NCBI GenBank assembly: GCA_017546165.1
Contig: JAFYXL010000025.1
Span: 1 to 64,000, forward strand
Source of the DNA: Clostridia bacterium
Lineage (GTDB): Bacteria > Bacillota > Clostridia > Monoglobales > Monoglobaceae
Length of the DNA: 64,000 nucleotides
Reading direction: 5' to 3'
Shown: positions 17,678-27,871 of the stretch, one piece after another
Position numbering within the stretch: position 1 is the stretch's first letter
Layout of the letters: every line of letters starts with the position of its first letter
Made by a program: the position numbers and the translations under genes
The notes under the pieces: model-generated
Database searches by the model: none
What the model was told of the DNA's origin: nothing
The model's input: the letters and a program-made list of their open reading frames with translations, nothing else

Positions 17678-17702
17678 AATCAACGAAAGGTAAGATTGAG
17701 AT

Positions 17703-18728
17703 TTGGATATAAAGGACTTTTATTACGATTTACCACAAGAATTAATTGCGCAAAAACCGCTTAAGGACAGAACCTCATCAAAACTTATGGTACTTGACCG
17801 CAAGGGGGGTACAATTAATCACAAACATTTTTACGACATTGTTGACTACTTAAAAGAGGGCGATTGTCTTGTAATGAACAACACTCGTGTTATCCCTGCC
17901 AGACTTTACGGTTCAAAAGAAGGCAGCGGTGGAAAAATTGAGTTTTTGCTGTTAAAAAGGCTCAATATTGACACCTGGGAACTCATACTCCGTCCCGGCA
18001 AAAAGGCAAAGGTTGGCAGTAGATTCACCTTTGGCGACGGCAGACTTAAAGCTGAAGTAATTGAAGTTAAAGAAGACGGAAACCGTATTGTCCGTTTTGA
18101 ATTTGATGGAATATGGGAAGAGATTTTGGATTCATTGGGGGAGATGCCTCTGCCACCATATATAAAAGAGAAGTTAGAGGATAAAAACCGTTATCAAACT
18201 GTTTATTCAAAGATTGAGGGTTCAGCCGCTGCACCCACTGCGGGGCTGCACTTCACTGATGAATTAATAGAAAAACTTCATCAAAAAGGCGTAAAAACCG
18301 CATTTGTAACACTACACGTAGGTCTTGGAACATTTCGTCCGGTGTCTGTTGATAAGATTGAAGATCACAAAATGCACACTGAGTTTTATCAGATTTCAAA
18401 TGAAACTGCAGATATCATCAATGAGACCCGAAAAAATGGAGGCAAAATAATCTGTGTAGGCACCACCTCCGTGCGCACCTTGGAGAGTAGTTCCGAGAGT
18501 GACGGAACCGTGCTTGCAGGTTCGGGAGATACCTCTATTTTTATATACCCCGGCTATAAATTTAAAACTGTAGATTCTCTCATTACCAACTTTCATTTGC
18601 CTGAATCCACCCTTCTTATGCTAATTTCAGCACTTTATGACCGAGATTCAATAATGAAAGCATACAGCGAAGCAATAAATGAAAAGTACCGCTTCTTCAG
18701 CTTTGGCGATGCAATGTTGATACTTTAA
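17703..18728 (+). CDS. queA: S-adenosylmethionine:tRNA ribosyltransferase-isomerase
   Basis: 341 residues. It starts [19 protein letters not shown], has the diagnostic [28 protein letters not shown], and [18 protein letters not shown] blocks. It transfers the ribosyl moiety of SAM to 7-aminomethyl-7-deazaguanine in tRNA to form epoxyqueuosine. The start is a TTG at 17703 with AAAGG upstream. It follows the SpoIID gene by 25 bp and precedes tgt by 15 bp, forming the queuosine pair. Confidence 0.96.
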   Translation: MDIKDFYYDLPQELIAQKPLKDRTSSKLMVLDRKGGTINHKHFYDIVDYLKEGDCLVMNNTRVIPARLYGSKEGSGGKIEFLLLKRLNIDTWELILRPGKKAKVGSRFTFGDGRLKAEVIEVKEDGNRIVRFEFDGIWEEILDSLGEMPLPPYIKEKLEDKNRYQTVYSKIEGSAAAPTAGLHFTDELIEKLHQKGVKTAFVTLHVGLGTFRPVSVDKIEDHKMHTEFYQISNETADIINETRKNGGKIICVGTTSVRTLESSSESDGTVLAGSGDTSIFIYPGYKFKTVDSLITNFHLPESTLLMLISALYDRDSIMKAYSEAINEKYRFFSFGDAMLIL

Positions 18729-18737
18729 GAAAGGTAA

Positions 18738-19874
<1,137 letters not shown>

Positions 19875-19904
19875 TGAATAATTTATTAATTTTTAAACTT
19901 TCAC

Positions 19905-19933
19905 TTGCAATATTATACAAATAAGGGTATAAT
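19905..19933 (+). promoter_or_regulatory. Promoter of yajC
   Basis: TTGCAA, 17-nt spacer, TATAAT, followed by a GGAGG ribosome site before the yajC ATG. It can give yajC expression independent of queA-tgt. Confidence 0.7.
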
Positions 19934-19967
19934 AACAAAAGTAATTCAATTTTAGGAGGTAAACAAA

Positions 19968-20366
19968 ATGTTTTCATTATTTATTACAGCTTATGCGGAA
20001 CCTGCTGCAGCTCAGGCACAAGCCGGTGCAGGCGGTATGCTCACATCACTGCTTCCGCTTATCATTATGATTGCAGTCTTCTATTTCTTACTTATAAGAC
20101 CTCAGAAGAAAAAGGAAAAAGAACTCAAAAATATGCTCGCTGCCCTCAAAGTGAATGACGAGGTAGCAACAATCGGCGGTATTCACGGCAAAATCGTAAG
20201 AATCAAAGACGATTTATTTGTTCTTGAATCAGGTATTGGTACTAACAAATCATTCATCACAGTTGACAGATCTGCTGTAAGCCGTTTTATAAAGCGTGGC
20301 GAAGAGGAAAACAAGCCAACACCTATCCCCGGTGAAGTTTCAGAAGCTGAAACAACAGAAGAATAA
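19968..20366 (+). CDS. yajC: Preprotein translocase subunit YajC
   Basis: 132 residues with one membrane helix (about residues 22-44, ending FYFLLIRPQKKKEKE) and the domain LKVNDEVATIGGIHGKIVRIKDD. YajC binds SecDF and the SecYEG holotranslocon, and its exact role is not settled. The acidic C-terminal tail rich in Glu is longer than in some homologues. Confidence 0.95.
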   Translation: MFSLFITAYAEPAAAQAQAGAGGMLTSLLPLIIMIAVFYFLLIRPQKKKEKELKNMLAALKVNDEVATIGGIHGKIVRIKDDLFVLESGIGTNKSFITVDRSAVSRFIKRGEEENKPTPIPGEVSEAETTEE

Positions 20367-20441
20367 AAAATTAATAGGTAATATACCCCCTCCCCTTTTC
20401 ATATATTTACTTTGAGTAAATTTATAAGAGGGGGTATTTTT

Positions 20442-20858
20442 TTGTTAAAATCAAGTCAGAATGCGGCTACGTCAAATCCTGTCTCGGCTTTACTGTTTAT
20501 GCTGAAAACGGTCTTTATTTCCTACATAATTTCACTGCTACTGCTTTTTGTGGGAGCCTTGATTGCCACATATGGGGCATTCTCCGACACAGCTGTGCGA
20601 ATTCTCGCAAATATTGTTACCGCACTTGGCACACTTATTGCAGGATTTATGGCAGGAAGGCACTTCTTTAGCAAAGGTATTTTCTTTGGTGCAGGATGTG
20701 GCATAATCTACACAATTTTGCTCTGTATCATAGGAAATATATTCTCAGGGAATATAAATCTTGGGGCAAGCTTTCTTACAGCCTTGCTTATAGGAATTCT
20801 CTGTGGGGCGGTAGGCGGAATTGCAGGAATAAATACAAAGCGAACCCGTCGCAGATAG
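20442..20858 (+). CDS. TIGR04086-family membrane protein
   Basis: 138 residues with four predicted membrane helices and Gly-rich turns (FLTALLIGILCGAVGGIAGINTKR at the end). Genes of the TIGR04086/YrzE family sit between yajC and secD in many Clostridia, as here. I place the start at the TTG at 20442 because AGAGGGGG stands seven bases before it; the longer frame from 20412 would begin inside that leader. Function unknown. Confidence 0.7.
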   Translation: MLKSSQNAATSNPVSALLFMLKTVFISYIISLLLLFVGALIATYGAFSDTAVRILANIVTALGTLIAGFMAGRHFFSKGIFFGAGCGIIYTILLCIIGNIFSGNINLGASFLTALLIGILCGAVGGIAGINTKRTRRR

Positions 20859-20892
20859 ATCCTTTATTTAACAAAAAGTTTACGTCAATCTA

Positions 20893-20921
20893 TTGACTAT
20901 TTTGCAAAAAATAGGTATAAT
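20893..20921 (+). promoter_or_regulatory. Promoter of secDF
   Basis: TTGACT, 17-nt spacer, TATAAT. Transcripts would carry a leader of about 95 nt to the secD start. Confidence 0.8.
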
Positions 20922-20927
20922 GAATAA

Positions 20928-20999
20928 GTATGCAAAAAGCATACTTTAAGCTTAGTAAAATAATTAAAACACATATAAATAAACCTTGATTTTTCAAGG
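20928..20999 (+). other. secDF leader with two small hairpins
   Basis: AGTATGC/GCATACT around AAAAA (about 20928-20946), then CCTTGA-TTTT-TCAAGG (about 20984-20999). Neither has a T-tract, so they are not terminators. They may be plain mRNA structure; no known riboswitch consensus is visible. Confidence 0.35.
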
Positions 21000-21022
21000 C
21001 AAGACACAAGGAGGAAAAAACA

Positions 21023-22315
21023 GTGTCAAGAAGTATTATCAAATTTACAGCTATCATCGCTGTAATCGCAGCACTTCTGTTTGTTGCACTGTACGGACTC
21101 GATTTTACTGATTCAGTGAGATTCCCTGGTGTACTTGACCCTGACGGTGTTGTTCAGGGGCTCGACCTTAAGGGCGGTTCAGTAATCGTGTTTGAAGCAC
21201 AAGAAGCTAACCCGTCAGAAGAACAGATGAATACTGTGGCAAATATGATGAGAACTCGTCTTGACGGACTTGGCTATTCAGAAGCTACCGTTACAAGACA
21301 AGGTACAAAAAAGGTAAGAATTGAAATCCCTTCAATTTCTGACCCTGAAAAAGCGGCAGAAAGCCTTGGCGCTACTGCACAGCTGAAATTTGTTGATTAT
21401 GAGGGTAATGAAGTAATCAACGGCAACGACGTAAAAACCGCTGCTGCTCAGTACGGTCCTGTCAGCGAAATGGGTGCAAGTGAACACTATGTTTCACTTA
21501 CTCTCACAGCAGACGGCGCAAAGAAGTTTGCCGATGCAACTGAAAGAGTTGCAGCCCTTGCATCAAGCGGCAACAATTATATCGCAATCATGATGGATAA
21601 TATGATTATTTCAGCGCCCAGTGTATCACAGAGAATTGATAGCGAAGACTGCATCATCTCAGGTTCATTCGATGCTGAATCCGCAAAGGCACTTGCCGGC
21701 AACATCCGTTCAGGACAACTTCCTTTCTCACTTGCACAGGTTGAACTTCGAGCAATCAGCGCAACACTTGGTGATACAGCACTTAAGACTTCTCTCATTG
21801 CAGGTCTTATTGGTCTTATCCTCGTTATGCTTTTTATGCTCTTCTTCTATCGTCTGCCCGGTTTCCTTGCAGACATCGCACTTGCAGGTTATATCGCAAT
21901 TGTTGGTATCATCCTTGCAAACCTCCACGTCAACCTTACTCTACCGGGTATTGCGGGTATTATACTTTCAATCGGTATGGCGGTTGACGCGAACGTAGTT
22001 ATTTTTGAAAGAATCAAGGAAGAGCTCCATTTAGGAAAAACAGTTCGTTCAGCAGTAGATTCAGGCTTTAACCGTGCTCTCACTGCAGTTGTTGACTCAA
22101 ATATCACAACAATCATCGCAGCTGTTATCCTTATCTGGCTTGGCACAGGTACAATCAAAGGCTTTGGTGTAACTCTCCTTATTGGTGTTATCGTAAGTAT
22201 GATTTCTGCTATTTTTGTTACCAAATTCCTTCTTAAGCAGACAATTGGTATGAATATCAAAAATCTCTGGCTTTACGGTCTGAAAAAATCAAAGAAAGAG
22301 GAGGGCGCAAACTAA
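21023..22315 (+). CDS. secD: Protein translocase subunit SecD
   Basis: 430 residues. GLDLKGGSVIVFE (about 47-59) is the D1 motif; a periplasm-facing P1 domain of reduced size follows, then six membrane helices with IAGIILSIGMAVDANVVIFERIKEEL, the conserved block that uses ion gradient to complete protein export. Start is a GTG with GGAGGA ten bases upstream. Its stop overlaps the secF start (TAATG), so the two are translationally coupled. Confidence 0.96.
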   Translation: MSRSIIKFTAIIAVIAALLFVALYGLDFTDSVRFPGVLDPDGVVQGLDLKGGSVIVFEAQEANPSEEQMNTVANMMRTRLDGLGYSEATVTRQGTKKVRIEIPSISDPEKAAESLGATAQLKFVDYEGNEVINGNDVKTAAAQYGPVSEMGASEHYVSLTLTADGAKKFADATERVAALASSGNNYIAIMMDNMIISAPSVSQRIDSEDCIISGSFDAESAKALAGNIRSGQLPFSLAQVELRAISATLGDTALKTSLIAGLIGLILVMLFMLFFYRLPGFLADIALAGYIAIVGIILANLHVNLTLPGIAGIILSIGMAVDANVVIFERIKEELHLGKTVRSAVDSGFNRALTAVVDSNITTIIAAVILIWLGTGTIKGFGVTLLIGVIVSMISAIFVTKFLLKQTIGMNIKNLWLYGLKKSKKEEGAN

Positions 22316-23229
22316 TGTTTAACTTCAACGGAAATAAAAAGATTTTCTTTGCAATCTCTCTTATTCTGATAATTGCAAGTGCTGCTTCACTTCTCATCCA
22401 GGGCTTTAACCTTGATACAGACTTTGCCGGCGGTATGGCTGTTACTTATGAAATTAAAGCTGATTGCGAAGTTAAAGACATTGAGGCTGTTGTGTCTGAA
22501 GCTCTTGGTGCAAACAAAAAAGCTTCTTCAGTTCAAAAATCAGACAATGGTGAAGTAATTATCAAGTTTGGTTATGACAACAACCTTAAAACAGATGCAG
22601 AAAGAGCTACTTTCAGTGCTGAAAAAATCGAAGCAATCACCAAACATCTTACTGAAAAGTACACAAACGTAGAACTTAAGAACAAAGACGTAGTTTCACC
22701 TTCAACAGGTAAGGAACTTGCAAGAAGCGCAATATGGATGTCCATTTTCACAGCTCTCGCAATTCTCATTTATGTAACCTTCAGATTTGAATTTGTTTCA
22801 GGTGTGTGCGCTGTATTCTGTCTTTTCCACGACGTGCTTATTCTTTGCGGTATCTACTCAATCACAAGACTTGCTGTTGATACAAACTTTATAGCAGCGG
22901 TCCTCACTGTACTTGGTTATTCAATCAATGCTACAATCGTTGTGTTTGACCGTATCCGCGAAAACACACGCCACGCAAAGAAACAAACCTACGGCGAAAT
23001 TGCAAATACAAGTATAAACCAAACTCTTATGCGTTCAATCAACGCAACAATTACAACACTTCTTACAATTGGTATGGTTTATCTGCTGGGTGTTACTTCA
23101 ATCAAAGTGTTTGCACTTCCTATTATCATTGGTATTTTTGTTGGTACCTATTCATCAATCTGTGTTGCAGGTACAGTGTGGGCAATCTGGAAAGATACTG
23201 GTGTTAAAGCAAAATCAAACCGTAAATAA
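22315..23229 (+). CDS. secF: Protein translocase subunit SecF
   Basis: 304 residues, six membrane helices. The FAGGMAVTYEI block near residue 38 and VLGYSINATIVVFDRIRENTRH are the SecF signatures. It partners SecD, with which it overlaps by one base. A strong terminator follows. Confidence 0.96.
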   Translation: MFNFNGNKKIFFAISLILIIASAASLLIQGFNLDTDFAGGMAVTYEIKADCEVKDIEAVVSEALGANKKASSVQKSDNGEVIIKFGYDNNLKTDAERATFSAEKIEAITKHLTEKYTNVELKNKDVVSPSTGKELARSAIWMSIFTALAILIYVTFRFEFVSGVCAVFCLFHDVLILCGIYSITRLAVDTNFIAAVLTVLGYSINATIVVFDRIRENTRHAKKQTYGEIANTSINQTLMRSINATITTLLTIGMVYLLGVTSIKVFALPIIIGIFVGTYSSICVAGTVWAIWKDTGVKAKSNRK

Positions 23230-23267
23230 TCAAAAATCCTTCCCTATTTATATGGGTTAAACAAAAG

Positions 23268-23305
23268 AAGAGCGGTTCTCTAATCAAAGAGGACTGCTCT
23301 TGTTT
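23268..23305 (+). terminator. Terminator of secDF
   Basis: AAGAGCGGTTCTCT and AGAGGACTGCTCTT pair over 14 bp (with G-T pairs) around a 6-nt loop, followed by TGTTTTAT. Confidence 0.8.
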
Positions 23306-23340
23306 TATAATACTATGGTTTTCAAAACATCTACAATTAA

Positions 23341-23369
23341 TTGACAGATTATTGGTTTTATGATAAAAT
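23341..23369 (+). promoter_or_regulatory. Promoter of the DUF975 gene
   Basis: TTGACA, 17-nt spacer, TAAAAT, about 45 bases ahead of the start codon. Confidence 0.8.
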
Positions 23370-23421
23370 CAACCTGTAATACATATCAAAATATGTAATT
23401 TTTTTAGAAAGAGGTGTTCTT

Positions 23422-24042
23422 ATGGACAGAATTTCACTTAAAACAGCCGCAAAAGAACAAATTAAAGGCAAAATTGGGATCTTATTTATAATTTCAATTA
23501 TTGTGGTAGGCATTTCCTTTATTGCCGGTATGATTTTGGGCTTTATCCCATTCATTGGCGGTATTATCTCTTCTATCTTTATAACCCCTGCATTCTCACT
23601 TAGCATAGTATTAGTTTACTTAAAAGTGGCTGACGGCAAAACGCCAGTTGCAGGTGATGCCTTTGAAGGCTTCTATGATTTTTGGAGCGCATTTAAGGTA
23701 ACCTTTTTTGTAAATCTTTTTACAACCCTTTGGTCACTACTTTTTATTGTTCCCGGAATCATAAAGAGTTTTTCATATTCAATGGCTATGTATATACTGG
23801 CTGAGAACAAAGGTATGAGCGCCCTTGAAGCAATTAACAAATCCAAAGCTATGATGGACGGCAAAAAGATGGATCTTTTTGTATTGGGTCTTTCATTCAT
23901 TGGTTGGAGTCTGCTTTGCTTCATTACGTTTGGTATCGCAAGTATTTGGGTTGTTCCTTATATGTCAGCTACATATACAAACTTTTATAAGGCTTTGAAA
24001 CCTGTTGAAACAATTGAAGCCACTGAGACTGTTGTTGAATAA
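23422..24042 (+). CDS. DUF975-family membrane protein
   Basis: 206 residues with four to six membrane helices. The pattern ISLKTAAKEQIKGK at the start, LFIVPGIIKSFSYSMAMYILAENKGMSALEAINKSKAMMDGKKMDLF, and LSFIGWSLLCFITFGIASIWVVPYMSATYTNFY fits DUF975. The family is common in Firmicutes and has no established function. It stands alone between its own promoter and a bidirectional terminator. Confidence 0.85.
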   Translation: MDRISLKTAAKEQIKGKIGILFIISIIVVGISFIAGMILGFIPFIGGIISSIFITPAFSLSIVLVYLKVADGKTPVAGDAFEGFYDFWSAFKVTFFVNLFTTLWSLLFIVPGIIKSFSYSMAMYILAENKGMSALEAINKSKAMMDGKKMDLFVLGLSFIGWSLLCFITFGIASIWVVPYMSATYTNFYKALKPVETIEATETVVE

Positions 24043-24056
24043 TTAATTAAATTTAT

Positions 24057-24093
24057 AAAAATAACCCGAGAGAAAAACTCTCGGGTTATTTTT
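24057..24093. terminator. Bidirectional terminator, DUF975 gene / pheT
   Basis: ATAACCCGAGAG and CTCTCGGGTTAT form a perfect 12-bp stem around AAAAA with A-rich and T-rich flanks, serving the two convergent genes. Confidence 0.9.
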
Positions 24094-24098
24094 ATATT

Positions 24099-26459
24099 TT
24101 ACTTTTTCATCTGTATTCCACTATTTTCAAGTTTCATTGTAATTGAATCAACAACTGCCATTGTTTCTTCTTTGGTGAGAGTCCTTTCAGGATGAGAGAA
24201 TACAATTCTTACTGTAATGGACTTTCCGTGTTCATCTGTGTAAGTATCAACAACAGATATACTTTTGATAAGATCGCAGTTCTCAGACTTGATTGCCTCG
24301 CCAATGGGCGCAAACTTATCTGACACAAATGACAAATCAATTTCCATTTCCGGATAACGTGAAGGCTCAACATATGAAATACTTGCATTTTTGATTTCAG
24401 CAAAATCTGCTACATCAATTTCCGCATATACAATAACTGCCTTTTTATCTATCTTCTTTGAAACCACAGGATGAACAACACCAATTTCACCAATCTCTTT
24501 TCCACCACAGAAAATCTTGTTTAAATTCTTAAGATGTTGATAAGACTTTGTTGCTTCTATTCTTTCAAAGCTCAACTCCTGATGTCTGATATCTTCAGTC
24601 GCAACTGCCAAAATATCACGAAGTTCAAAGTAAAGCTGTTCAACCGACTTTGTCTTTGAGAATAATGTAATCGCAAGCTTTTTATGCTCATCACAAAGTC
24701 CTTCCGCATTTACTCCATTTACGACTCTGCCTACCTCAAACACTCCAAAGTTTGCACTATAACCTGTGTTATATTTAACCTGACAAAGCTGTGTAGGTAT
24801 GATAGACTTACGGATAGTTTCAATATTAGGGTTTGTTGCATTTATAAGCTTTATATTATCCTCAATCTCAATGCCAAGAGCTTTATACTCATCATAATAT
24901 GCCCAAACATATGAATGAAGTTCGTGTAGTGAATATCTCTTAACCAAAATATCTTTTAGTCTGTCCTCCACTGTTTTTTCTTCATCTGCGCGAACAGGAT
25001 AAAGGGGCGCAAGAGCTGTATGAACATCAAAGTTGTCATACCCGTAAATTCTGGTAATTTCCTCAATAATATCAGCTTTGATTGTTACGTCCTTTGTAGC
25101 TCTCCAGCTTGGAACGATAACTTTAAAATCGTCACCCTTCAGTTCTACCTCAAAACCAAGTGATTTGAGAGTTTTTACAATTGTATCGTTGCTGATTTCA
25201 ATACCTGTATATCTGTCCACAAATTTTTTATCAAAATCAAGTGTTACTGTGTCATACTTAAAAGCGTACTCATCAGTAAGAGCAGATACAACCTTTACTC
25301 CGCTGTCAATATCGGTAAGGAGTTTTAAAAATCTACCAATAGCTGTAACTGTCATTTCAGGGTCAAGGCATTTTTCATATCGCATTGATGCATCTGTTCG
25401 GTGTGCCAGACGAACTGTTGATTTTCTGATTGACACTGCGTCAAATGTTGCAGATTCAAGAGTAAGCTTTGTTGTATCTTCAACTATTTCTGAATCCAAA
25501 CCACCCATAATACCCGCAATTGCAACCGGTTCGTTATTATTGCAAATCATAAGAGTGTTTTCGTCAATGTTTCTGTCAACACCATCAAGAGTCTTGAAGG
25601 TAAAAGGCTTATCAAATTTCTTTATTCTGAGACATTCAACTTTTCGTGAATCAAATGCGTGCATAGGCTGACCCATCTCAAGCATCAGGTAATTTGTAAG
25701 GTCAGCAAGGAGGTTAATACCTCTCATTCCGCAATAGAAAAGACGGATGCGCATATTAACAGGGCTCACGGTTTTTGTTATATTTTCAACCTGAATACAG
25801 GAATATCTCTGGCAAAGCTCATCCTCAATCTTCATATCAAGTTTGGGAAGATTTTCAAAAGCTTCAAGATTTACACACTCAAGTGGCTTTAACTCTCTAC
25901 CTGCAAGTGCTGCAAATTCACGGGCAATACCATAATGTCCCCAAAGGTCAGGACGGTTTGTAAGAGACTTGTTATCAACTTCAAAAATAATATCGTCAAT
26001 TTCATAAAGGTCTTTAATATCCGTACCAGGTGCAACATCCTCGCAAATATCCATAATGCCTGCGTTGTCATCAGAAATACCAATTTCTTTTTCGCTGCAG
26101 CACATACCATATGATGTAAAGCCGGCCAAATCTCTTGGTGTGATATCAATCTCGCCGATTTTTGCACCTACCTTTGCAAAGGCAGTCTTCATACCTACTC
26201 TTACATTTGGTGCACCACAAACCACGTCTGTAAGTTTGCCATCACCTGCATCAACCTTTAAAAGATGAAGTTTTTTCGACTCCGGATGATCTGCAATCTC
26301 CTTGATTTCTGCAACTACAATGCCTGAAATTTCACTGCCCTTATTGAAAATCTCGTTTTCAACCTCTGCTGTGGAAAGTGAAAAACGGCTGATAAGTTCC
26401 ATTTTGTCAAGACCCGTTAAATCAACAAAGTCTGAAATCCAATTCATTGATAAAAACAT
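24099..26459 (-). CDS. pheT: Phenylalanine--tRNA ligase beta subunit
   Basis: 786 residues. It has an EMAP-like tRNA-binding OB domain (about 40-150), the B3/B4 editing domain (about 210-390, GMRGINLLADLTNYLMLEMGQPMHAFD), B5 (about 400-475) and a C-terminal anticodon-binding FDX-ACB domain (about 690-786, SRYPEMEIDLSFV). With PheS it forms the alpha2-beta2 enzyme that charges tRNA-Phe. It follows pheS by 24 bp under T-box control. Confidence 0.97.
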   Translation of the reverse strand: MFLSMNWISDFVDLTGLDKMELISRFSLSTAEVENEIFNKGSEISGIVVAEIKEIADHPESKKLHLLKVDAGDGKLTDVVCGAPNVRVGMKTAFAKVGAKIGEIDITPRDLAGFTSYGMCCSEKEIGISDDNAGIMDICEDVAPGTDIKDLYEIDDIIFEVDNKSLTNRPDLWGHYGIAREFAALAGRELKPLECVNLEAFENLPKLDMKIEDELCQRYSCIQVENITKTVSPVNMRIRLFYCGMRGINLLADLTNYLMLEMGQPMHAFDSRKVECLRIKKFDKPFTFKTLDGVDRNIDENTLMICNNNEPVAIAGIMGGLDSEIVEDTTKLTLESATFDAVSIRKSTVRLAHRTDASMRYEKCLDPEMTVTAIGRFLKLLTDIDSGVKVVSALTDEYAFKYDTVTLDFDKKFVDRYTGIEISNDTIVKTLKSLGFEVELKGDDFKVIVPSWRATKDVTIKADIIEEITRIYGYDNFDVHTALAPLYPVRADEEKTVEDRLKDILVKRYSLHELHSYVWAYYDEYKALGIEIEDNIKLINATNPNIETIRKSIIPTQLCQVKYNTGYSANFGVFEVGRVVNGVNAEGLCDEHKKLAITLFSKTKSVEQLYFELRDILAVATEDIRHQELSFERIEATKSYQHLKNLNKIFCGGKEIGEIGVVHPVVSKKIDKKAVIVYAEIDVADFAEIKNASISYVEPSRYPEMEIDLSFVSDKFAPIGEAIKSENCDLIKSISVVDTYTDEHGKSITVRIVFSHPERTLTKEETMAVVDSITMKLENSGIQMKK

Positions 26460-26483
26460 AATTTTCTCGCTCCTTTCCCTTTC

Positions 26484-27536
26484 CTACTCATCATCGGTAA
26501 ACTGTGACAAACTCTTAAGACTGCCACTGTTTAAATCACGAATGTCTTTAACGCCATACTTCATCATAGCAAGACGCGTAAGACCAAGACCAAACGCAAA
26601 TCCTGTATATTCTTCAGGGTCAATTCCGCCGGCTTTCAGCACCTCAGGGTGAATCATACCACAGGGGCAAAGTTCCAACCAACCGCTATGTTTACAAGAC
26701 GGACAACCCTCGCCGCCACAAATAAGGCAGCTTATGTCAAGTTCAAATCCCGGTTCCACAAATGGGAAAAAGCCCGGACGAAGACGAACCCTGATATCTT
26801 TTTGAAATACTTCCGAAAGCATTGTCTTCATAAAGAAGATAAGATTTGAAATGGAAATGTTTTTGTCAACCATCACGCCTTCCATCTGAAAAAATGTATT
26901 TTCGTGACAAGCATCCGTTGCTTCGTTTCTGAAACATCTTCCGGGGAAAATCGCCTTAATGGGAACACCATCATTTACAAGTGCATCCTTATATTTTTTA
27001 TAAATTGCATTCTGCGCAGCAGATGTCTGTGATTTAAGGAGCTGACCATTTTCCAGATAATAGGTATCTTGCATATCACGGGCAGGGTGATGTTTTGGAA
27101 TATTCAATGATTCAAAACATTCATAATCAGTAACTACCTCACTGTAGTCCTCAACTGTAAAGCCCATTGATTTGAAAATCTTTTCACACTGGCGCTGAAC
27201 CAAAGTGATTGGATGATATGAACCTCTGTCCAAAGTTCCCGGCATTGAGATATCAAAATCAGGCATAGCATTTATCTCAGCCATAATTTCAGCATTTTTA
27301 AGTTCTTCACCTTTGTCGGCAATCAATTCCGCCGCTTCAGTTTTAAGCACATTAACCTCCTGTCCAAAGGTCTTCTTCTCTTCAATTGACAGGTCCTTCA
27401 TACCCTTTAAAAGGCCTGTGATCAGACCGTTTTTGCCCAGAAATTCAACCCTTATCTGTTCAAGTTCCTGAACATCTTTAGCTAAACGAAGTTTTGATTC
27501 AAGCTCTTCTTTTAGCCTAATTGTTTGTTCTGCCAT
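26484..27536 (-). CDS. pheS: Phenylalanine--tRNA ligase alpha subunit
   Basis: 350 residues starting MAEQTIRLKEE at 27536, where AAGGAAGG stands ten bases upstream; the longer frame to 27581 would run into the T-box terminator stem and is rejected. N-terminal coiled coil (about 1-90), then the class II catalytic core with HPITLVQRQCEKIF, SLNIPKHHPARDMQDTYYL, FRNEATDACHENTFFQMEG and GFAFGLGLTRLAMMKYGVKDIR. A CxxCGGEGCPSC-like cysteine motif (about 265-285) lies where many bacterial PheS proteins carry it. Confidence 0.97.
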   Translation of the reverse strand: MAEQTIRLKEELESKLRLAKDVQELEQIRVEFLGKNGLITGLLKGMKDLSIEEKKTFGQEVNVLKTEAAELIADKGEELKNAEIMAEINAMPDFDISMPGTLDRGSYHPITLVQRQCEKIFKSMGFTVEDYSEVVTDYECFESLNIPKHHPARDMQDTYYLENGQLLKSQTSAAQNAIYKKYKDALVNDGVPIKAIFPGRCFRNEATDACHENTFFQMEGVMVDKNISISNLIFFMKTMLSEVFQKDIRVRLRPGFFPFVEPGFELDISCLICGGEGCPSCKHSGWLELCPCGMIHPEVLKAGGIDPEEYTGFAFGLGLTRLAMMKYGVKDIRDLNSGSLKSLSQFTDDE

Positions 27537-27569
27537 TTTAAATTTTCCTTCCTTTATATAAAATGAAAA

Positions 27570-27815
27570 ACTCGTCCCCAAGATTTCTCAGGGACGAGTA
27601 TAATTTACCCGCGGTACCACCCAAATTCAGAAATATATTCTGCACTTTCGGCACATTTGTCGTGCGTGCAACACTCTGCTTAGCTCATTTGATTTTCGCA
27701 GAACGCTCCAATGCTGAAATTCACAAGCATCCTTACCGCAACCGCTCCCAGCCTTTGACGGTCACTCTCTTTTGGTGCACTATACTTGCTACTTACACAT
27801 TTTCTTTGCGTGAAC
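27570..27815 (-). ncRNA. T-box leader controlling pheST
   Basis: On the minus strand the leader has the exact T-box sequence GGGTGGTACCGCGGG (27622-27608). An intrinsic terminator follows: CTCGTCCC paired with GGGGACGAG, then TTTTT, at 27598-27566. A Stem I with the AGAGAGTG element near 27768 lies upstream. A UUC triplet at 27718-27716, in the AATTTCAGC context of a specifier loop, matches phenylalanine. Uncharged tRNA-Phe should stabilise the antiterminator and allow pheST transcription. Confidence 0.95.
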
Positions 27816-27821
27816 TGTATT

Positions 27822-27851
27822 ATTATACCATCTAAAATAATCTTTTGTCAA
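27822..27851 (-). promoter_or_regulatory. Promoter of the pheST T-box transcript
   Basis: TTGACA (27851-27846), 18-nt spacer, TATAAT (27827-27822) on the minus strand. Confidence 0.8.
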
Positions 27852-27871
27852 GACGGTTTTTAAAGTTTAAG

